Origin: an uncultured Cellvibrio sp.
Lineage (GTDB): Bacteria > Pseudomonadota > Gammaproteobacteria > Pseudomonadales > Cellvibrionaceae
Length of the DNA: 8,650 bases
Direction of reading: 5' to 3'
Assembly: GCA_946481735.1 (NCBI GenBank)
Contig: CAMLOU010000163.1
Span: 1-8,650, forward strand
Made by a program: the position numbers and the translations under genes. Below are positions 1 to 6,415 of the stretch, piece by piece; positions within the stretch are counted from its first letter, which is position 1; the number at the start of each line of letters is the position of its first letter. The notes under the pieces are model-generated. The model worked only from the letters and a program-made list of their open reading frames with translations. It did not search any database and was not told the DNA's origin.

Positions 1-1
1 C

Positions 2-472
2 CAGTTGGGTTATCAGGTGCTGCAGGTGTCCACCAAGGCCAATACCGGCCTGGATGAGCTGACGCGCTATCTCGCCGACTTTACCAGCGTCTTTGTCGGG
101 CAATCGGGGGTCGGCAAGTCGTCCCTCGTCAACGCGCTCTTGCCGGACTGCAACCTGCGCGTGGGCGAGCTGTCCGACAGGCAACAGGGCAGCCATACCA
201 CCACCAACGCCCAGTTGTTTCATTTTCCCGGCGGCGGTCATTTGATTGATTCTCCCGGCATTCGGGAGTTTGGCCTCTGGCATATGGAGGCCGACGAGGT
301 GCTGGAGGGGTTTGTGGAATTTCGGCCGTTTATCGGCCACTGCAAATTCCGCGATTGCAGCCACCGCCATGAGCCGGGCTGTGCGATCTTGCGGGCGCTG
401 GCGGCGGGTGACATCAGCCAGACACGTATGGACAGTTATCGTTATATCTTGAGCACGCTGGATCAGGCTTGA
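2..472 (+). CDS. rsgA: Small ribosomal subunit biogenesis GTPase RsgA, 5'-partial (C-terminal part)
   Basis: RsgA (YjeQ) is a circularly permuted GTPase that binds the 30S subunit late in assembly and couples GTP hydrolysis to its maturation. The reading frame is open from the window edge, so the N-terminal OB-fold and the G4 (NKxD) motif lie upstream; the TTG at base 5 is not the real start. Counting from that TTG as residue 1, the P-loop GQSGVGKSS is at 32-40, a switch I-like HTTTN at 64-68, and G3 DSPG at 82-85. The C-terminal zinc site follows as C113-x4-C118-x-H120-x5-C126, the spacing characteristic of RsgA. The order P-loop, G3, zinc knuckle, with G4 absent from the visible part, fits the permuted fold. 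The stop TGA is at 470-472. The next gene is rhdA, 39 bases downstream on the same strand, a neighbourhood also seen in pseudomonads (from memory). Identity is secure; only the 5' end is missing. Confidence 0.96.
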   Translation, partial: QLGYQVLQVSTKANTGLDELTRYLADFTSVFVGQSGVGKSSLVNALLPDCNLRVGELSDRQQGSHTTTNAQLFHFPGGGHLIDSPGIREFGLWHMEADEVLEGFVEFRPFIGHCKFRDCSHRHEPGCAILRALAAGDISQTRMDSYRYILSTLDQA

Positions 473-498
473 GCCGGTGTGTCCGCTTTTCCACGATC

Positions 499-504
499 AA
501 GGAG
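499..504 (+). promoter_or_regulatory. Ribosome binding site that fixes the rhdA start
   Basis: AAGGAG lies 7 bases before the ATG at 512. An in-frame GTG at 479 would add 11 residues but has no Shine-Dalgarno and sits only 6 bases after the rsgA stop. The ATG is therefore the preferred start. Confidence 0.8.
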
Positions 505-511
505 CTTTTCC

Positions 512-1318
512 ATGGCCGCATTACCCTTTGTGATTGAGCCGACCCAATTGGCGGCGCTGCTGGCCCAACCCAATCAATTGCTGTTGGTGGACCTGAGCAG
601 TGACGCAACCTATCAGCAGGGCCATATCGATGGCGCTGTACATGTACCGCCGCAACTCTTGCTGTGCAACCAGCCGCCGGTACCGGGCAAGATTGCCAGT
701 GTGGATCAACTGAATCGATTGTTTTCCTTTTTGGGCTTAACACCGGATACCCATGTGGTGGTGTATGACGATGAAGGCGGCGGTTGGGCCGGGCGTTTTA
801 TCTGGACCCTGGATGCCATCGGCCACAAACGCTATTCCTACCTGAACGGCGGCATCCACGCCTGGAAGGCGTCAAAACTGCCGCTGACCACCGAGATTCC
901 CGCCGTCAAACCGAGCCAGGTCAGCGTGACCCTCGACCCGAATGTGGTGATCGAAGTGCGCGACATCCTGTGCGATCTGGATAAAGCAGATTTTGTGGTG
1001 TGGGATGCGCGCAGCCCCGCGGAGTACCACGGCCAGCGCGGCAGCACGCCCAAGCTCGGCCATATCCCCGGCGCGATCAATTGTGACTGGACCAACCTGA
1101 TGGACCCGGACAACGGCCTGCGCATCCGCGAAGACGCGCGGGAATACCTGGCGGATTTAGGCATTACGGCGGATAAACGTATTGTCACCCATTGCCAGAG
1201 CCACCACCGCTCCGGCTTTACGTATCTGGTGGGCAAGGCGTTGGGGTTGAATATTCGGGGTTACCATGGTTCCTGGGCGGAATGGGGTAGTCATCCGGAT
1301 ACGCCGGTGGAGGTTTAG
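512..1318 (+). CDS. rhdA: Thiosulfate sulfurtransferase (tandem-domain rhodanese), RhdA type
   Basis: This 268-residue protein has two rhodanese domains. It should move sulfane sulfur from a donor such as thiosulfate to cyanide or another acceptor through a cysteine persulfide, in the cytoplasm. The N-terminal domain (about 8-125) has Asp86 (VVVYDDEG) where a catalytic Cys would be, so it is the inactive, structural half. The C-terminal domain (about 145-268) has the WDARS and GHIPGA motifs and the loop C228-Q-S-H-H-R-S-G. That loop is almost the CQTHHRSG loop of Azotobacter vinelandii RhdA, whose catalytic residue is Cys230. It differs from the CG(S/T)GVT loop of mercaptopyruvate sulfurtransferases and the CRxGxR/T loop of ordinary rhodaneses. 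No signal peptide is visible. The start is set by AAGGAG at 499-504. The gene follows rsgA closely and converges on the GNAT-nitrilase gene. Physiological substrate unknown; sulfur delivery and redox roles have been proposed for RhdA. Confidence 0.93.
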   Translation: MAALPFVIEPTQLAALLAQPNQLLLVDLSSDATYQQGHIDGAVHVPPQLLLCNQPPVPGKIASVDQLNRLFSFLGLTPDTHVVVYDDEGGGWAGRFIWTLDAIGHKRYSYLNGGIHAWKASKLPLTTEIPAVKPSQVSVTLDPNVVIEVRDILCDLDKADFVVWDARSPAEYHGQRGSTPKLGHIPGAINCDWTNLMDPDNGLRIREDAREYLADLGITADKRIVTHCQSHHRSGFTYLVGKALGLNIRGYHGSWAEWGSHPDTPVEV

Positions 1319-1360
1319 GTCCGGAGTATCGCAGGGTCTGAATTGAGTTAACCCCGTGTC

Positions 1361-1382
1361 GGATTACGCCGTTGGCTAATCC
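1361..1382. repeat. REP-like hairpin, copy 1 (shortened)
   Basis: This is an imperfect inverted repeat: GGATTA, an unpaired C, GCC, a GTT loop, GGC, TAATCC. It is a shorter and more degraded version of the hairpin at 1410-1441, with the same stem bases, same bulged C position and same GTT loop. The loop centres are 54 bases apart and both copies point the same way. It lies between two convergent genes, a usual place for REP elements. The GTAG foot seen in copy 2 is not preserved here. Confidence 0.7.
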
Positions 1383-1409
1383 ACTCTATATGAGTTAATG
1401 CCTGTTTTT

Positions 1410-1445
1410 GTCGGATTACGCGGCGTTGCCGCTAATCCGACCTAC
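1410..1445 (-). repeat. REP-like hairpin, copy 2, with GTAG foot
   Basis: The hairpin at 1410-1441 pairs GTCGGATTA with TAATCCGAC (9 bp), then has one bulged C, then pairs GCGGC with GCCGC (5 bp) around a GTT loop. Read on the minus strand it is immediately preceded by GTAG (1445-1442), the conserved tetranucleotide at the foot of REP elements mobilised by REP-associated tyrosine transposases (RAYTs). No RAYT gene is in the window. The structure may also help end transcription from the convergent rhdA and GNAT-nitrilase genes. However, on the plus strand only a modest T-rich tract (GTCTTTTCC) follows a few bases later, so it is not a textbook terminator. Confidence 0.8.
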
Positions 1446-1461
1446 GTCTTTTCCTTGTCCA

Positions 1462-3045
1462 TTATCGCTTCTTATCCCGCTTCCATTGCACGCGATACAA
1501 ATCGTGGCGGCGGTCTTTGAGGTTTTGTACCGTGCCGCTGTTGCGCGCCATGATTAACGTTTCCGGGCGCAGGTCGGCGAAGGCGACCATCTCGGCGTTG
1601 GGTGTGGTGTCGGCGGCGATACCGTCGCGGGCGAAGGGAAAATCGCAGGGCGTCAGGATACAACTCTGCGCGTATTGAATATCCAGGTTCGCCACGTTGG
1701 GCAGGTTGCCGACGTTGCCTGACATCACCACATAAATCTGGTTTTCCACTGCCCGCGCCTGGCAGCAATAACGGACGCGCAAATAACTTTGGCGCTCGTC
1801 AGTACAAAAGGGCACAAATAAAATCTGCACGCCCTGGTCTACCAGGTGCCGCGCGAGTTCGGGAAATTCCGAGTCGTAGCACACCAGGACGCCGATCGGC
1901 CCGCAGTCGGTATCAATCGCGTTCAGCGTGCTGCCGCCTTCAATATCCCACCAGTAACGTTCGTTGGGCGTGGGATGGATTTTCGGTTGCTCAAACATGC
2001 GGCCATCGCGCAGGAACACGTAGCTGATATTTTCGATGCGGCCATTTTCAACCCGCGTGGGGTGCGAGCCGGCAATGATATTCACGTTGTAACTCAATGC
2101 CATATTGCGCATGGCTTCTTTGAAGCGCGGCGTGTATTTGGTCAGCGCTTCAATGGATTCAAAGGGGGATAATTCCTGGTCTTCGATGGATAACAACTGT
2201 AGCGTGAACAATTCCGGAAACACCACAAAATCACTTTTGTAGTCCGCCACCACATCCACAAAGTATTCAATATTCTTGATAAATTCGCTGAATGAACTGA
2301 CCTTGCGCAACATGTACTGAACGGTGGCAATACGTACCGTATCGGGCATGTGCACACCGAACTTTTTAATCGGCTTTTCTTCCTTGAGCCGCACGTTGGG
2401 ATTGCGCCAGATCAGGTGCGCGGCGTAGCCCATGGATTGGGTATCGTCCGGCAAATAATTTTCAATGACACCAATCACTTCAAACCCGTTGCGCAATTGA
2501 AATGACAACACCGGATCTTTGATTTTTTTATGCACCACCTGATCAATATAATTTTCAACGGTTTTCATTTTTTTGATGCGCTTGGCCAGGTTCGGCAAAC
2601 GGCCTGCAAACACCACGCCTTTTAAACCGAGGGACTGACACAGTTTTTTGCGCTCGTTGTATAACCGCTGGCCGATGCGATAACCGCGGCAACTGTCATC
2701 GATGCACACTTCCATGCCGTAAAGCCAATCACCGTTGATATCGTGACGCGAGGCATAACCATTACCGGTAATCTCATTCCAGGTGTGCGGCCTCATCGCA
2801 ATCTTTTCGGCGATACGAAAAGTCGCGCAATAACCCACCAGATTCTCGCCCACGAGCACCACAATTTGCCCGCGCGGAAAATTGTTGATCTGCCCGGTGA
2901 CTGCCGCCGGGGTATAGGTCTCCATCTGCAAGGGTTTGTAAACGCGCTCCGATAAGGCCACGATGGCCGGCACATCCTGCAATGTGGCATTGCGCACGAT
3001 CAAGTGAGTGGAGGGGTCGCGCAGATGATTCGGGGACTTCGGCAT
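1462..3045 (-). CDS. GNAT acetyltransferase / carbon-nitrogen hydrolase fusion protein
   Basis: This 527-residue cytoplasmic protein fuses two enzyme folds. Residues about 14-215 are a GNAT N-acyltransferase: the N-terminal strand LIVRNATLQDVPAIVALSE leads to motif A, R120-G-Y-R-I-G125, for the acyl-CoA pyrophosphate. Arg at 123 replaces the usual Gly of R-x-x-G-x-G. Residues about 235-500 are a nitrilase-superfamily domain with the full Glu-Lys-Cys triad: E278 in VVFPELF, K355 in EQPKIHPTPNERYWW and C389 in GVLVCYDSEFPE. Such domains hydrolyse amides or nitriles through a Cys thioester. Fusion to an N-acetyltransferase is a recognised branch of the superfamily, but its substrate is not established to my knowledge. 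The ATG is preceded by AGGAGA (plus-strand 3051-3056) with a 5-base spacer, which supports this start. The gene is alone on its strand, divergent from the signalling genes. Acylation and deacylation of one amine substrate is a guess. Confidence 0.93.
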   Translation of the reverse strand: MPKSPNHLRDPSTHLIVRNATLQDVPAIVALSERVYKPLQMETYTPAAVTGQINNFPRGQIVVLVGENLVGYCATFRIAEKIAMRPHTWNEITGNGYASRHDINGDWLYGMEVCIDDSCRGYRIGQRLYNERKKLCQSLGLKGVVFAGRLPNLAKRIKKMKTVENYIDQVVHKKIKDPVLSFQLRNGFEVIGVIENYLPDDTQSMGYAAHLIWRNPNVRLKEEKPIKKFGVHMPDTVRIATVQYMLRKVSSFSEFIKNIEYFVDVVADYKSDFVVFPELFTLQLLSIEDQELSPFESIEALTKYTPRFKEAMRNMALSYNVNIIAGSHPTRVENGRIENISYVFLRDGRMFEQPKIHPTPNERYWWDIEGGSTLNAIDTDCGPIGVLVCYDSEFPELARHLVDQGVQILFVPFCTDERQSYLRVRYCCQARAVENQIYVVMSGNVGNLPNVANLDIQYAQSCILTPCDFPFARDGIAADTTPNAEMVAFADLRPETLIMARNSGTVQNLKDRRHDLYRVQWKRDKKR

Positions 3046-3219
3046 TTTCTTCTCCTGTTCCTGGCAAGGCTCTTCGTCAGTGTAGCCTCGTCGCGGCTGA
3101 TATACCTTGTAGCTATAACTGCCAAAGAGTTATTCATGGCGTCAAACGGCGTGATATCAACTCAATTATTAAAAAAAGCTGTTGTTATTTACCGCCCCGG
3201 CGCTAGCAAAAAGTTATAA
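3025..3219 (+). CDS. Candidate small membrane protein, 64 codons (speculative)
   Basis: An ORF opens at ATG 3025, 8 bases after a strong Shine-Dalgarno-like GGAGGGG (3010-3016), and ends at TAA 3217-3219. It overlaps the first 21 bases of the GNAT-nitrilase gene on the opposite strand, then fills most of the divergent spacer. The product would have a short basic start (MIRGLRH), a hydrophobic run at about residues 8-32, and a basic C-terminal part ending ASKKL, like a single-pass inner-membrane peptide. I recognise no family. The Shine-Dalgarno-like bases are also the complement of Pro-Ser codons of the fusion gene, so they may be accidental. A GTG at 3004 in the same frame lacks a binding site. 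Confidence 0.22.
   Translation: MIRGLRHFLLLFLARLFVSVASSRLIYLVAITAKELFMASNGVISTQLLKKAVVIYRPGASKKL
3099..3125 (-). promoter_or_regulatory. Possible promoter of the GNAT-nitrilase gene
   Basis: On the minus strand TTGGCA (3125-3120) resembles a -35 box. TATATC (3104-3099) resembles a -10 box, but the spacer is only 15 bases. It lies about 50 bases before the ATG, a sensible position. Match and spacing are mediocre, so this is a weak call. Confidence 0.2.
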
Positions 3220-3250
3220 GGCATTCGCCAGCAATGACATTGAAGTCTTC

Positions 3251-3256
3251 TATACT
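3251..3256 (+). promoter_or_regulatory. Possible -10 element for the response regulator operon
   Basis: TATACT matches the sigma-70 -10 consensus at five of six bases and would start transcription some 25-30 bases before the ATG at 3291. No convincing -35 box stands 16-18 bases upstream, so an activator would be needed if it is real. The rest of the 3046-3290 spacer shows no operator-like repeat. Confidence 0.27.
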
Positions 3257-3290
3257 CAGTGAATAACGATCTGCAGTGAGAGCAGTGCAA

Positions 3291-4832
3291 ATGGAATTTC
3301 TAAAAAAATCGCCCAAGACCGTCACACACATTACACCCGCCAGCCTGCCGCAGAGCGTGCGCAGCTGGAAGGTCGCGATTATCGACGATGAGCGCCAGGT
3401 CCATGCCGTGACCAAGCTGGTATTGGGCAATACGCGCATCGACGATATTCCGTTGGAATTTCTCAGTGCTTACAGCGCCGCCGATGGCTTGCGCCTGTTT
3501 CAGGACCATCCTGACATTGCCCTGGCATTTATCGATGTCGTGATGGAGCAGGACGATGCCGGCCTCAACCTGATTCACCAGATACGCAACCAACTGCAAA
3601 ATCACACCACCCGCATCGTGCTGCGCACCGGACAACCGGGGTCATCACCGGAAGAAACGGTGATTCGCACTTACGACATCAACGATTACAAAAGCAAAAC
3701 CGAACTCACCGACACCAAACTTAAGACCTGTACCTATTCCTGCATTCGCTCCTATCGCGACATCATTACCATCGAGGCCAGCCAGCGCGGTATGCGCAAG
3801 GTCATCACTGCCTCGGATTCGGTGCTGCTCAGCCAGACCTTGCACCAATTTGGTAACGCCGTACTGGAACATATGATCCAGCTACTCGGGATCGACACGA
3901 CCGAAATGTATTTAGTCAGTCGCCATGAAGACCTGTATGGCGATACCGAAATCCGTTTGCTGGCGGCCACCGGTGCGGCGGTGGAATTCTATAACCGTTG
4001 GGATACGTCGATTATCCCGGAAGCGATCAAAGAACAGATCCTGCAAACCCTGGAACGCAAAACGTCGCTCAGTGGCGACGGTATTTTTATCGGTTATTAC
4101 AACACCAACCCGCGCACAGAGAGTGTCCTGTACACACATTTTCGCCAGCCGGATTGCGATATTCAGGAAGATATCCTGAAATTGTTTGCGGCCAATATCA
4201 CCCTGATCTTCCAAAACCTTGCCGCGCGCGAAACGGTGCAGGAAACACAAAAAGAATTGCTGCTGGTGCTCGGCGATGCGATTGAACAGCGTTCCAAGGA
4301 AACCGGCGCCCATGTGCGGCGCGTGTCGTTAATGTGCGAGCTGATGGCGCTGAAGATCGGCATGTCTCACGAATATGCCGAAACCCTGCGCTATGCCTCA
4401 CCGCTACACGATGTGGGCAAGATCGGTATTCCTGAAAGTATCCTGCACAAGCCGGGCAAGCTCGATCCGGCCGAGTGGGAAACCATGAAAACCCATGCCA
4501 CCATCGGTTATGAATTATTAAAAAATTCAAACCAGATTATCGCCAAGATGGGTGCGCGCATTGCGTATACCCATCACGAGCATTGGGACGGTAACGGTTA
4601 TCCGCGCGGCCTGGCTGGTGAAGCGATTCCCCTTGAAGGCAGGATTGTGGCCATCATTGATGTAATTGATGCGCTCGGCTCCACACGCTCTTACAAAAAG
4701 CCCTGGAATGAAGCAGATATTCGCACCTATATTCGCGAGCGACGTGGCCGTCAGTTTGATCCAAAACTGGTGGATGCGGCGCTCGAATTATTTGATACCT
4801 TTAAAACCATCCGCCGCCAATTGCCGGACTAA
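3291..4832 (+). CDS. Response regulator with REC, DUF3369 and HD-GYP domains; predicted cyclic di-GMP phosphodiesterase
   Basis: This 513-residue cytoplasmic regulator should hydrolyse cyclic di-GMP when controlled by phosphorylation. The receiver domain (about 26-150) has the acidic pair D32-D33 (VAIIDDE), phospho-acceptor D82 (FIDVVME), T113 and K136. The middle (about 155-310) fits DUF3369, a GAF-like domain often placed between REC and HD-GYP. The HD-GYP domain (about 318-500) keeps H341 in KETGAHVRR, H373-D374 in LHDVGKIGIP and the full HHEHWDGNGYP block (428-438). The metal-binding and GYP signatures are intact, so it looks catalytically competent. ATG 3291 is preferred over GTG 3276, which would add five residues; neither has a strong binding site, though GAGAG lies 8 bases before the ATG. 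The gene for a GAF histidine kinase starts 11 bases after its stop, so the two are almost certainly one operon and probably partners. No DNA-binding domain is present: output is enzymatic. Confidence 0.93.
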   Translation: MEFLKKSPKTVTHITPASLPQSVRSWKVAIIDDERQVHAVTKLVLGNTRIDDIPLEFLSAYSAADGLRLFQDHPDIALAFIDVVMEQDDAGLNLIHQIRNQLQNHTTRIVLRTGQPGSSPEETVIRTYDINDYKSKTELTDTKLKTCTYSCIRSYRDIITIEASQRGMRKVITASDSVLLSQTLHQFGNAVLEHMIQLLGIDTTEMYLVSRHEDLYGDTEIRLLAATGAAVEFYNRWDTSIIPEAIKEQILQTLERKTSLSGDGIFIGYYNTNPRTESVLYTHFRQPDCDIQEDILKLFAANITLIFQNLAARETVQETQKELLLVLGDAIEQRSKETGAHVRRVSLMCELMALKIGMSHEYAETLRYASPLHDVGKIGIPESILHKPGKLDPAEWETMKTHATIGYELLKNSNQIIAKMGARIAYTHHEHWDGNGYPRGLAGEAIPLEGRIVAIIDVIDALGSTRSYKKPWNEADIRTYIRERRGRQFDPKLVDAALELFDTFKTIRRQLPD

Positions 4833-4843
4833 TCCGAGTCGCC

Positions 4844-6220
4844 ATGACGCACAATTTTTATAACATCCTTCACCAGGTTTCCAAATCCAACGTCATTGAT
4901 AACGGTGATCTGCACGCAGCCAATTCCCTGATTCTTAATTCGGTCATCGAAGGCCTGAAGATAAAACGGGCCGGCATCTGGTTATTGTCGGAAGATCGTC
5001 AGGCCATGGTGTGCCGCCTGCTCATCGACCAGGCCAATGACCAGCCGGATACCCCGCAGTTGTTTCGCCAGGATTATCCGCGCTATTTCGCCGCACTCGA
5101 TCAAGACCGTGCGATTGTCGCTCACGATGCCCACAGCGATGAAAGCACCAGCGAATTCAGCGCGGTGTATCTAACGCCCCTGGGCATCAGTGCCATGCTC
5201 GACGCACCGATCCATCATCGCGGTGAGATGACCGGCATTATCTGCTGTGAACATCAGGGGCCACCCCGGGTGTGGACTGAAGATGAAGTTGCGTTTGTGA
5301 GTGCGCTGGCAGATCTCTACGGACGCGCCCTGAGTGCAGAACAACGTAACAATTACGAAAAACAGTTACAACGCAGCAACGAACAGTTGGAAGAAAAAGT
5401 TAAAGAGCGCACTGAGTGGTTAGAGAATGCTTTGCGCAACCTGACCCACACCCAGGCTAAACTGATCGAAAGTGAAAAACTGGCATCGGTGGGCCGCATG
5501 GTATCGGGGCTGGCTCATGAAATTAATACACCGCTCGGTATCGCCGTGACCTCGGCCACGCACTGTGAAAGCGAATTGAAACGGGTGCACAAACTCTATA
5601 CCCAGGGAGACTTGGCCGAAGACGACTTCAAACAATTTCTATTATCGCTGACCGAAGGCATTGCGCTGGTATCGCACAACCTGAATCGCGCCGCTAACCT
5701 GGTGCAAAATTTTAAACTGACCGGCGCCATTCAAACCTCATCCGAAGAGGAAGAATTTGAACTGAATAATTGCCTGGATATTATCATCAAAAGTTTACAG
5801 CCCTTGCTGAAGCAACACAGGCTCAGTTGCCATTACGCCAGCGATGAACCCATTCGCCTGAACAGCTATCCCGGAGCCATTGCGCAGGTCATTACCAACC
5901 TGGTCACCAACAGCATTCACCACGGTTTTGCAGATAAGGAACAAGGCCAGATCAACATTCATGTGGCGGTGCAACATGGCCAGGTGCATTTAAGTTACAG
6001 CGATAACGGCAGCGGCATTGCGCCCGAGATCCAGGATAAAATCTTTGAGCCTTTTTTTACCACCGCACGCAAAACCGGCGGCTCCGGCCTGGGGTTATCT
6101 ATTGTCTACAATCTGGTGACACAAAAACTGCGCGGTAAAATCAGCCTGGAATCGCAATTGGGTGTCGGTGCAACGTTTATCATGATATTTCCGATCTCCG
6201 CCGCCGAAGGTGTCGGTTAA
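4844..6220 (+). CDS. Soluble GAF-domain sensor histidine kinase
   Basis: This 458-residue kinase has no membrane segment or signal peptide and should sense a cytoplasmic cue. Residues about 5-165 form a GAF domain (AGIWLLSED, PIHHRGEMTGIICCEHQGP, then WTEDEVAFVSALA), ligand unknown. A coiled-coil linker (about 165-212, rich in Gln, Glu and Lys) leads to the HisKA block with phospho-acceptor H225 in SGLAHEINTPLG. The HATPase domain has an N box around N352 and N356 (QVITNLVTNSIHH), G1 at D387-N-G-S-G391, an F box FEPFFTT (401-407) and G2 GGSGLGLSI (412-420). All catalytic motifs are intact. The H box resembles NtrB/FixL-like kinases. It begins 11 bases after the HD-GYP regulator with no clear Shine-Dalgarno, which suggests translational coupling. 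Its likely partner is that regulator. There is no fused receiver or PAS domain. The next gene, cti, follows on the same strand without an obvious terminator. Confidence 0.93.
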   Translation: MTHNFYNILHQVSKSNVIDNGDLHAANSLILNSVIEGLKIKRAGIWLLSEDRQAMVCRLLIDQANDQPDTPQLFRQDYPRYFAALDQDRAIVAHDAHSDESTSEFSAVYLTPLGISAMLDAPIHHRGEMTGIICCEHQGPPRVWTEDEVAFVSALADLYGRALSAEQRNNYEKQLQRSNEQLEEKVKERTEWLENALRNLTHTQAKLIESEKLASVGRMVSGLAHEINTPLGIAVTSATHCESELKRVHKLYTQGDLAEDDFKQFLLSLTEGIALVSHNLNRAANLVQNFKLTGAIQTSSEEEEFELNNCLDIIIKSLQPLLKQHRLSCHYASDEPIRLNSYPGAIAQVITNLVTNSIHHGFADKEQGQINIHVAVQHGQVHLSYSDNGSGIAPEIQDKIFEPFFTTARKTGGSGLGLSIVYNLVTQKLRGKISLESQLGVGATFIMIFPISAAEGVG

Positions 6221-6286
6221 CGCTGCTGTCGGTATTCCCTTCGCGCTCCGCTCTGTGTTGATCAGCACGTTGTCCACAGGATTTTT

Positions 6287-6415
6287 ATGACACAATTAAC
6301 GCCGTACTTTCCGGATGACCATCCGGATCACCACCAGGTTATTGCTCATGCGTTTTCTCCGTTCCTGTTCGCGCAGCAGTGTGTTGCTGCTCTCATTATT
6401 CATTATCGGTTGTAG
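6287..6415 (+). CDS. Candidate leader ORF overlapping the start of cti (42 codons)
   Basis: ATG 6287 has a good Shine-Dalgarno, AGGA at 6278-6281, with a 5-base spacer. This is better than the site in front of cti itself. The frame runs to TAG 6413-6415, through the inverted repeat at 6310-6327, and overlaps the first 68 bases of cti in a different frame. The product starts MTQLTPYFPDDHPDHH and has no recognisable domain, though it is rich in His, Asp and Pro near its start. It could be a regulatory leader whose translation opens the hairpin, or an accident. Its downstream half does not resemble the Cti signal sequence, so a sequencing frameshift in cti is not the explanation. Confidence 0.3.
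   Translation: MTQLTPYFPDDHPDHHQVIAHAFSPFLFAQQCVAALIIHYRL
6310..6327. repeat. Perfect inverted repeat in the cti leader
   Basis: TCCGGAT, a GACC loop, ATCCGGA: 7 paired bases and a 4-base loop. It ends 8 bases before the AGG presumed to serve as the cti ribosome binding site (6336-6338). It could be a transcription-factor operator or an RNA hairpin that affects cti translation. An alternative in-frame cti ATG at 6315 lies inside its left arm. No T-tract follows, so it is not an intrinsic terminator. Confidence 0.5.

Noticed and set aside
838..1236. 132-codon minus-strand ORF antisense to rhdA
   Set aside because: It lies wholly within the conserved rhodanese coding sequence, has no recognisable domain, and looks like an artefact of GC-rich codon use.
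1602..2172. Plus-strand ORFs of 141 and 108 codons opposite the GNAT-nitrilase gene
   Set aside because: They overlap each other and the nitrilase domain, and their arginine- and proline-rich composition is typical of antisense frames.
3912..4313. 133-codon minus-strand ORF opposite the HD-GYP gene
   Set aside because: It is entirely antisense to the DUF3369 and early HD-GYP region, and the plus-strand frame carries all the motifs.
6205..6243. Inverted repeat CGAAGG/CCTTCG around the kinase stop, as a possible terminator
   Set aside because: Only 6 bp with a loop of about 27 bases and no T-tract after it, so it cannot be supported as an intrinsic terminator.
6258..6288. TTGATC with a T-rich stretch as a cti promoter
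   Set aside because: The -10 candidates are poor and the spacing is off; it would also start transcription inside the leader ORF.
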